Below are positions 58,136 through 64,000 of a stretch of 64,000 nucleotides of DNA, piece after piece. Position numbers and translations under genes: made by a program. Positions within the stretch are counted from its first letter, which is position 1. The number at the start of each line of letters is the position of its first letter. The notes under the pieces were generated by a model. It was not told the DNA's origin and did not search any database. It worked only from the letters and a program-made list of their open reading frames with translations. The DNA is taken from positions 3,450,001 through 3,514,000 of the forward strand of contig NZ_JAUSZJ010000002.1 in the NCBI RefSeq assembly GCF_030817475.1, written 5' to 3'. This DNA is from Streptomyces sp. V2I9 (lineage in GTDB: Bacteria > Actinomycetota > Actinomycetes > Streptomycetales > Streptomycetaceae).

Positions 58136-59476
58136 GTGGACTTCCTCAACCCCCGTGCCCTGCGCTGGAAGATCGCCGCACTCGCCGCCGCCGCGTGCTG
58201 CGCGGTCGCCGCCGTGGTCGGCTTCCTGGTGCACGACGCGACCCGCGAACGCGGTCTGCGCGTCGGCACCGACCGGACGCTGACCCGGCTGATCGCCGCC
58301 GAGCGGGAGTTCGCGCGTACCGGGAAGGCCCCGGCCGACATCGACGTACGGACGAGGGCCGAGCTGCCCGGCCCCCTGGCCCGCGACCTCCCCGCCCGGC
58401 CGGCCGGGGACGTGGACGGGCCCGCGGGCGAGGGAGCGTACGCCACCTGGTACGACGTCGATCCGCCCAACTGGTACTGGATGTGGGGGGCCGCGGACGT
58501 CGGCGACGACCGGTACCTCGTCGTCCGGGACGACATGAGCTCCGAGGTCCGCGGCCTCCAGCTGCTGGACCGCAGCATCGTGAAGTCCGTCCTCGCCGCC
58601 CTCCTGGTCGTGGTCCCGCTCGCGGCCCTCGCCACGGAACCGATCAACCGGCGGTTGCGCCACGGGGCGCGTACCGCCCGCCGCATCGCCGACGGCGACC
58701 TGGACGCCCGGATCGGCCCCGCCGGGCGCGCCCGCGACGAGATCACCGAGATGTCGGCGGCCGTCGATGACATGGCCACCGCCCTCCAGCACAAGTTGGA
58801 GAACGAGCGCCGCTTCACCGCCGACGTCGCCCACGAACTGCGCACCCCCCTCATGGGCCTGGTCACTGCCGCCGGGCTGCTGCCCGAGGACGACGAGGCG
58901 GCGGCGCTGGTACGGGACCGGCTGCGGGCTCTGAACGCGCTGGTCGAGGACCTGCTGGAGATCTCCCGTCTCGACGCGGGCGTCGAGCGGGCCCGGCTGG
59001 ACCCGGTGCCGCTGGGCGAGCTGGTCGCGGACGTGGTGCGGCGCACGGGCACGGACACCCGCGTCCTCGCCGTCGAGCCGGCGGAGAACGCCGGGGGCAT
59101 GGGGTCCGCCGGGGCGGTGGAAGCCGGCCGCGCCGGGGAGCCCGCCGGGGTCGTGGAGACCGATCCGCGCCGGGTGGAGCGGATCGTGGTCAACCTCGTC
59201 GCCAACGCCCACCGGCACGGCGCGGCCCCCGTCGAGGTGACGGTGGCCGGGACGCGGATCGCGGTACGCGACCACGGGCCGGGCTTCCCGGCGGAGCTGC
59301 TGGAGCACGGCCCGCAGCGCTTCCGCACCGGCGCGAGCGAACGCGGCCGGGGGCACGGCCTCGGCCTGACGGTCGCCCGAGGCCAGGCCGAGGTGCTCGG
59401 GGCCCGGCTGACCTTCACGAACGCCGCGGACGGAGGGGCGCTCGCCGTCCTCGACCTCGCCCCGCCGGCGGCCTGA
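58136..59476 (+). CDS. Sensor histidine kinase
   Basis: 446 residues, GTG start. Transmembrane helices near 11-32 and 150-170 flank a 115-residue periplasmic-side sensor rich in Trp/Asp (ATWYDVDPPNWYWMWGAAD). HAMP follows, then H233 in FTADVAHELRTPLMG, the N box NLVANAHRHG, G1 VRDHGPGFP and G2 GRGHGLGLTVARGQAEVLGA. It phosphorylates the regulator encoded just upstream. The tryptophan-rich sensor may see cell-wall or membrane stress, suggested by the D-Ala-D-Ala carboxypeptidase downstream. Confidence 0.95.
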   Translation: MDFLNPRALRWKIAALAAAACCAVAAVVGFLVHDATRERGLRVGTDRTLTRLIAAEREFARTGKAPADIDVRTRAELPGPLARDLPARPAGDVDGPAGEGAYATWYDVDPPNWYWMWGAADVGDDRYLVVRDDMSSEVRGLQLLDRSIVKSVLAALLVVVPLAALATEPINRRLRHGARTARRIADGDLDARIGPAGRARDEITEMSAAVDDMATALQHKLENERRFTADVAHELRTPLMGLVTAAGLLPEDDEAAALVRDRLRALNALVEDLLEISRLDAGVERARLDPVPLGELVADVVRRTGTDTRVLAVEPAENAGGMGSAGAVEAGRAGEPAGVVETDPRRVERIVVNLVANAHRHGAAPVEVTVAGTRIAVRDHGPGFPAELLEHGPQRFRTGASERGRGHGLGLTVARGQAEVLGARLTFTNAADGGALAVLDLAPPAA

Positions 59477-59634
59477 GGGCCCGACGGGCCTGGTCCGCCC
59501 GCCGGTCCGACGGGCCGATACGGAACCGAAACGCACTCACGCGGGGGCGGAAACGGCATCGCACGGGACCGGAAGAACGCTTCTTCGAAGGTGGCAGTGG
59601 TGACGGCACACCGCACGCACCACCTGGAGGAGCC

Positions 59635-60783
59635 ATGCCCGACCGTACGCCCCTGCCCGCGACCTCGCCCACGCCCGGCCCCGGCCCGGAACTCGAAGCC
59701 GCTCTCACGCCCACGCCCGGCCCCGGCCCCGAACCCGGTCTCACGCCCGCGGCCTCGCCCGAGCCCACGACGTCGCCCGAGCCCACGCCGCTCCCTGTCC
59801 CCGCGGCCTCTCCCGCCCCCGGTGGAGGCCGCTTCCGCCGCTCGGTCCTCGTCCCGCTGGCCGCCGTCGCGGCGCTCGTGGCGGGTACGGGCGGGTGGTA
59901 CGCGGTCGGAGGCGGCGGGGCCCCGGCCGGGTCGGTGGCCGACCGGCCGGGAGAGGCGGTGGCACCACTCGCCCGGTCGCTGCACCTGCCCTGGCCGCGC
60001 GAGGGCCAGGCGAGCGTGACGGTCGAGGGGATCGGCAGTCTCGGCACACGGGGCGAGCGGAAGCCGGTCCCGATCGCCAGCATCACCAAGATCATGACGG
60101 CCTACGTGATCCTCCGGGACCACCCGATGCGGGCAGACGCCCCCGGCGCGACCGTGGTCGCCGACCAGCGGGCGGCCGACGAGTCGTACTCCTCCGTCGA
60201 GACGACCGCCCCCGTGCTCGCCGGCCGGACGTACACCCAGCGGCGGCTGCTGGAACTGATGATGGTGCCGTCCGGGAACAACATCGCCCGGCTGCTGGCC
60301 CGTTGGGATGCCGGAGACGAGAAGGCTTTCGTCGTGAAGATGAACCGGGCCGCCGCCGGCCTCGGCATGCGCGCCACCACGTACACCGGGGTGAGCGGCA
60401 TGGAGACGAGCACGAGGAGCACGGCGGAGGACCAACTGCGGCTGGCCCGCGCGGCGATGGCGGACCCGGTCTTCCGGCAGATCGTGGCGACCGCCTCCGT
60501 CACGGCGCCGGGCACCGGGGCCACCTTCCGGAACACGAACAGGCTGCTCGGCCACGACGGCGTCATCGGCCTGAAGACCGGCTCCTCCACCCCGGCGGGC
60601 GGCAACCTCGTCTGGGCCACCACGCAGAAGATCGCCGGAACCTCCCGGCTGATCCTCGGGGTGGTGCTGCACCAGCGCGCCGGCACCACCCCGGCCGAAG
60701 GCAGTGCCGCCGCGCACGAGGCCGGCCGCGCCCTGATCGCCGCGATCCGGGCGGAGCTGCCGGGAGCGGCGAACAGGGCATGA
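59635..60783 (+). CDS. D-alanyl-D-alanine carboxypeptidase (PBP5-like) with Pro/Thr stalk
   Basis: 382 residues, ATG behind AGGAG. A Thr/Pro/Glu-rich cytoplasmic head with repeats (TPTPGPGPE) precedes one membrane helix (VLVPLAAVAALVAGTGGWY). The serine-peptidase core has S149-I-T-K in IASITKIMTAY, SGN in VPSGNNIARLL, and K314-T-G in GLKTGSSTPAGG. It trims the terminal D-Ala of peptidoglycan pentapeptides outside the cell. It lies 158 bp after the sensor kinase and is likely a target of that system. The palindrome GAAGAA-CGC-TTCTTC lies upstream, at 59572-59586. Confidence 0.93.
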   Translation: MPDRTPLPATSPTPGPGPELEAALTPTPGPGPEPGLTPAASPEPTTSPEPTPLPVPAASPAPGGGRFRRSVLVPLAAVAALVAGTGGWYAVGGGGAPAGSVADRPGEAVAPLARSLHLPWPREGQASVTVEGIGSLGTRGERKPVPIASITKIMTAYVILRDHPMRADAPGATVVADQRAADESYSSVETTAPVLAGRTYTQRRLLELMMVPSGNNIARLLARWDAGDEKAFVVKMNRAAAGLGMRATTYTGVSGMETSTRSTAEDQLRLARAAMADPVFRQIVATASVTAPGTGATFRNTNRLLGHDGVIGLKTGSSTPAGGNLVWATTQKIAGTSRLILGVVLHQRAGTTPAEGSAAAHEAGRALIAAIRAELPGAANRA

Positions 60784-60815
60784 CGGAGCGCGAGCCGACA
60801 AGCCGCCGGGGCCGG

Positions 60816-62024
60816 TCAGCGCAGCGTCTTCAGCATCTCCGCGGTGAACGGGGTGATCTCGCCGGTGCGCCCGTGCAGGGTCTTCGCCGCCCACGCGGGG
60901 TCGGCGATCAGCGCCCGCCCGACCGCGACCATGTCGAACTCGTCCCGCTCCATCCGGTCCAGCAGCTGTTCGATGCCGGTGACGTTCGCGTCGACGCCCT
61001 GGAAGGCCCCGAAGAAGTCGCCGTCCAGCCCGACCGAGCCGACGGTGAGGGTCGGCCTGCCGCTGATCTTCCTGACCCAGCCGGCCAGGTTCAGGTCGGA
61101 GCCCTCGAACTCGGGCAGCCAGTAACGGCGGGTGGACGCGTGGAAGACGTCCACGCCGGCCTCGGCCAGGGGCGTGATCAGCGCGTCCAGCTCCTGCGGG
61201 CTCTTCGCGAGCTTCGCGTCGTACGCGTCGGACTTCCACTGGGACATCCGGAAGAAGAGGGGGAAGGCGTCGGACACGGCGGCGCGGCACGCCGCCACGA
61301 TCTCGGCCGCGAAGCGGGTGCGGGCGACCAGGTCGCCGCCGTAGGCGTCGGTACGCCGGTTGGTGCCGGACCAGAGGAACTGGTCGATCAAGTAGCCGTG
61401 CGCTCCGTGCAGTTCGGCGCCGTCGAAGCCGAGGCGCTCGGCGGCCGCCGCCGCGTCGGCGAAGGCGGCGATGACGTCGTCGAGGTCCTTCTGCGTCATG
61501 GCGCGGCCCTTGGGCTCACCGTTCAACGCCACACCGGAGGGGCCCACCGGCTCGGCCTCCGGGACCGGCCCGGCGCCTTCGGCGCGGGTGACGCCCACGT
61601 GCCACAGCTGCGGAATGATCGCGCCGCCCGCCCGGTGCACGGAGTCCGCCACGTTCGCCCAGCCCGCGAGGGCCGCCTCGCCGTGGAAGCGCGGGACCCG
61701 GTCGCTGGTCCCCGCCGCGTCGTGGTCGACGTAGGTGCCCTCGGTGATGATCAGCCCGACGTCGGCGGCGGCCCGCCGGGTGTAGTAGTCCGCCACGTCC
61801 TGGCCGGGGACGCCGTCCGGGGAGAACTGCCGGGTCATGGGGGCCATCGCGATCCGGTTCCGGGTGGTGAGGCCCCGGACCGAGAACGGGCGGGAGAGGG
61901 CGTCCGCGGTGCGCGCGGCGACCGGCTCCACCCGGCTCGCGGAGTCCGCCCCGCCCGCCGTGACCGCGCCCGCCGGGATGCCCGTGTCCGCCGTGGCCGT
62001 GTGTTCGGTGGTCGTGTCTGTCAC
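60816..62024 (-). CDS. Old Yellow Enzyme-type NADH:flavin oxidoreductase
   Basis: 402 residues if started at GTG 62024. FSVRGLTTRNRIAMAPMTRQFSP, ADVGLIITEGTYVD, IIPQLWHVG, GFDGAELHGAHGYLIDQFLW, TRRTDAYGGDL-like text and FDMVAVGRALIADPAWA mark the OYE barrel with FMN. It reduces activated alkenes with NAD(P)H. A 48-residue Ala/Thr head before the barrel is unusual. The reading frame is open upstream through the nucleotidyltransferase, so this could be the C-terminal half of an 801-residue protein; the separate start is preferred because OYE homologues begin here. Confidence 0.88.
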   Translation of the reverse strand: MTDTTTEHTATADTGIPAGAVTAGGADSASRVEPVAARTADALSRPFSVRGLTTRNRIAMAPMTRQFSPDGVPGQDVADYYTRRAAADVGLIITEGTYVDHDAAGTSDRVPRFHGEAALAGWANVADSVHRAGGAIIPQLWHVGVTRAEGAGPVPEAEPVGPSGVALNGEPKGRAMTQKDLDDVIAAFADAAAAAERLGFDGAELHGAHGYLIDQFLWSGTNRRTDAYGGDLVARTRFAAEIVAACRAAVSDAFPLFFRMSQWKSDAYDAKLAKSPQELDALITPLAEAGVDVFHASTRRYWLPEFEGSDLNLAGWVRKISGRPTLTVGSVGLDGDFFGAFQGVDANVTGIEQLLDRMERDEFDMVAVGRALIADPAWAAKTLHGRTGEITPFTAEMLKTLR

Positions 62025-63221
62025 GTCGCTGTCCTGTCCGTAGCCGGGGTGTCCACCCGGCCCCAACACGGCGGGAGCGCGCGTCCATCCCGGCGGCGAC
62101 CCTGATCCGGGCAAAGGAAAGGCAAAAAATGGAGGCTGCCTCCGCTGTCCTGGGGCTCCGCCGGGGCGACCGTGCGCCGGCCCTTCCCCCGCACCGGCGC
62201 GCCGGTTCCACCGCTCGGACGGACCGGCGAACGTGGGGGCCAGCGCCGTTCGCAGCCGTCCGGCGAACTCCGCTTCCCGGCCGTCGAACCGCGGGTACTC
62301 CCCGACGAAGTGGTGCCACTCGACATGGCCCAGTGCCGCGTCCAGATCCTCGCCCACCACCCGGTCCCGCCCGGTCTCCGGCCACTCCCCGCTCAGCCGG
62401 AACACCTCCTGGAGCAGGGCGGAGGGGAGCGGGTGCCGCTCCGCGAGCAGGACCGCGTCGTAGAGGTCCTTGCCCTGCGCGTACGCGTCGTTGATCAGCC
62501 ACATCACCTTCCAGGCCAGGGACAGCACCGGGGTGGCCCCGTACAGGACCCCGCCGGACGGCAGGACGATCCGCTCGGGCGGTTCGGGCAGCTCCTCACC
62601 GAACACGAAGTCCGACTGCACCCAGCCGCCCGGCGTTCCGGGGGCCTCCCAGGGCAGCATCATGCGGCGGCCCGGCACCCGTTCGTACGTCCAGATGTCC
62701 TCGCACACGGCCCCGGCGGCGTGGACGCGCACCCCGTCGCCGCCGTGCGCAGCCTGCGCCTCGGCCGCCTCCGCGACCCCGGCCAGCAGCGCCGAGGTGC
62801 GCTCCTCGTCCATCCGCCACGAGGCGGGGACGACCACGAAGTCCAGGTCGCCGGGTTCGCGCGCCTGCTCGCCGAACCACAGGGCCATCAGCACGCTCCC
62901 GCGCATCACCAGCGCCTCGGCCCAGGGGGACGCGGCCACCCCGTCCCGTACGGCGCGGAGCGCCGCGCCCCGCGCGCTCTGCCAGGCCCGCGTGGCCGAG
63001 GGCGAGGGGAAGACCGGGTCGGAGGCGCGATAGGCGTTCGGGAACTGCTTGAGCGCCGGATCGAAGACGGTGCGCTGGACGGCTTCGTCGTCCAGCACCC
63101 GCAGCATCGTCGGGGGCACGGCGTCCAGGAAGCGGCGCCGTACGTCCCGGCCCGCACCGGGGGGCACGGGACCGGCCGCCGGAGGCACCGGGGGGAACGG
63201 CGGGCGCTGTTCGGTGCTCAT
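62025..63221 (-). CDS. AbiEii/NTase-like protein without its own stop codon
   Basis: Starts at ATG 63221, overlapping the preceding stop (ATGA), and reads to the OYE frame without a stop; the recognisable domain is about residues 1-330. Nucleotidyltransferase marks are G108-S109 in VMRGSVLMALWFG and D125-L-D127 in EPGDLDFVVV, the pol-beta-type metal Asp pair of AbiEii/AbiGii toxins. VLSLAWKVMWLINDAYAQGKDLYDAVLLAE is the conserved helical part. AbiEii toxins modify tRNA or other targets and pair with AbiEi antitoxins; the gene upstream lacks the winged-helix AbiEi form. Possibly a fusion with OYE. Confidence 0.72.
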
Positions 63222-63841
63222 GCGGTCTCCAGCCATCCTTCGTCCAGCTCCGGACCACTGTCCAGGAGCACGTACTCCCGCTCCACGTCGACCACGTGGT
63301 ATGCCGTCAGCTCCGCGAGGAGCGCGTCGAGCATCAGTGCCGCGCCGCGGTCGCCCGTACGGTGGCAGCGCTGAGTGACGAAGCGTTCCTCCCGGCCGTC
63401 CGCCCGCACCCGGCGCGCGTTCCACGAGACGTGTGCCCCGTGCCGTTCGGCCACGGCGACGAGGGCGGATTGCCGGCCGTCCGCCGGGTCGAGCAGCAGC
63501 TTCACATGGTGCTCGAAGTGCCGTGCCCCGTACGGGTGCCGGTCGTCCGGCACGTCGGCGTCGTCGCGCGGCACCTCCGCCGCCAGGGGCGCGCACTCGA
63601 CCTTCACGCGCGCCACGGCGAACCCGGCGCGGGCCAGGGCGGCCCCGGCCTCGCGGGCGGCGGCGAGCTCGTCCTCGAACGACGGGCGGCTCCCGCGCAG
63701 CGTCAGCATCGGCTGGGAGACGGTACGGCCCCGCGCCAGCGCGATGTGGGTGAACTTCACGTCGGGCCTGCGGGCGGCCCAGCGCTCCAGCCTGCGCAGT
63801 TCCCCGCCGTCGCACAACACGGTCAGATGGCTCTCGTACAC
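63218..63841 (-). CDS. Conserved protein coupled to the AbiEii-like gene
   Basis: 207 residues from GTG 63841 (VYESHLTVLCDGGELRRLE); an ATG at 63883 is in frame but would add a basic head. Contents: WAARRPDVKFTHIALARGRTVSQPMLTLRG, LARAGFAVARVKVECAPLAAEVP and RHFEHHVKLLLDPADGRQSALVAVAERHGAHVSWN. There is no membrane helix. The many His and the HxT-type FTHIAL could be catalytic, but the family is not recognised. The stop overlaps the next start (ATGA), so it is translated with the nucleotidyltransferase and could be its cognate partner. Confidence 0.6.
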   Translation of the reverse strand: MYESHLTVLCDGGELRRLERWAARRPDVKFTHIALARGRTVSQPMLTLRGSRPSFEDELAAAREAGAALARAGFAVARVKVECAPLAAEVPRDDADVPDDRHPYGARHFEHHVKLLLDPADGRQSALVAVAERHGAHVSWNARRVRADGREERFVTQRCHRTGDRGAALMLDALLAELTAYHVVDVEREYVLLDSGPELDEGWLETA

Positions 63842-64000
63842 CGGGACAGCATGCCGCAGCCCGCACCGGACGGGCACGCGCATCTGCGGAAACACCGTGC
63901 GGGGGCCCGGCCTCCGGTGCTCCGGGGCCCGATTGTCAGATCCACCAGGAACACTCTCCGGTAGAGCCGTACCGCACATCACGGCAGTACCGCACGTCGC
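63842..64000. other. Right edge of the window, no gene called
   Basis: 159 bp upstream of the GTG start. It can be read in frame as a Pro/Arg-rich extension, which I reject as coding. The promoter of the coupled pair should lie here or just outside. Confidence 0.4.

Noticed and set aside
55012..61290. A very long minus-strand open frame (over 2000 codons).
   Set aside because: It is antisense or frame-shadow sequence across TerC, the nuclease, the two-component system and the carboxypeptidase, rich in Arg/Pro/Gly, with no domain. High GC keeps stops rare.
62124..62143. GGAGG-CAG-CCTCC followed by T6 on the minus strand as a definite terminator of the nucleotidyltransferase.
   Set aside because: The stem is only five pairs and no stop codon precedes it in any frame, so I keep it as a clue and not a feature.

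Overview
The window is very GC-rich DNA with short intergenic gaps, GTG/ATG starts behind purine-rich ribosome binding sites, almost no TTA codons, and gene families typical of actinobacteria. It contains a perfect actinobacterial parS site. A Streptomyces-like core chromosome is the best reading, probably in the origin-side central region; this rests on gene content and parS, not on any database match. I see no tRNA, rRNA, CRISPR array, insertion sequence or prophage.

Layout. 0-7 kb: end of a PhoX-type phosphatase, an S4 RNA-binding protein, parS, two membrane proteins, an FMN reductase, a DrrAB-type exporter and a MerR-PP2C fusion. 7-15 kb: a giant AAA regulator, a universal stress protein, a luciferase-like monooxygenase with its FMN reductase, and a tryptophanyl-tRNA synthetase behind a Trp-Trp leader peptide and attenuator. 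15-25 kb: an RCK-domain channel protein, a PucR regulator, TerB, HemC, a CPA2 antiporter with its RCK_C partner, a flavoprotein and a RibD-like reductase. 25-27.5 kb: two less typical genes, one with a TTA codon behind a 32-bp alternating purine/pyrimidine tract.

27.7-35.5 kb: SPFH/flotillin, NfeD-like protein and peroxiredoxin in one direction, then a hydrolase, a PAS-GAF-PP2C phosphatase and a secreted ParB-like protein. 35.6-38.8 kb: a four-gene operon (HTH regulator, ImmA/IrrE protease, seven-helix membrane protein, PAP2-like protein) that looks like a protease-controlled membrane signalling module. 39-42.7 kb: a MerR-like regulator, a cold-shock protein with a long leader, a DEAD-box helicase whose ribosome binding site lies in a hairpin, and a small conserved protein; together a cold/RNA-structure module. 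42.7-49.2 kb: an acyltransferase, a TTA-containing secreted peptidase, a permease coupled to a universal stress protein, an amidase and a PH-domain protein.

49.3-53 kb: a molybdate cluster with a fused permease/ATPase, a ModA lipoprotein and an HTH-Mop regulator. 53-60.8 kb: a VOC protein, GNAT, a zinc-ribbon peptide, TerC, an exo/endonuclease-phosphatase, then a response regulator, a sensor kinase and a D-Ala-D-Ala carboxypeptidase. 60.8-64 kb: an Old Yellow Enzyme in one uninterrupted reading frame with an AbiEii-like nucleotidyltransferase, preceded by a coupled gene of unknown function.

The most notable signals are the trpRS attenuator, the hairpin over the helicase ribosome binding site, the protease/HTH/membrane operon, a near-identical 28-nt palindromic element at two distant loci, and the stop-less nucleotidyltransferase-oxidoreductase frame.
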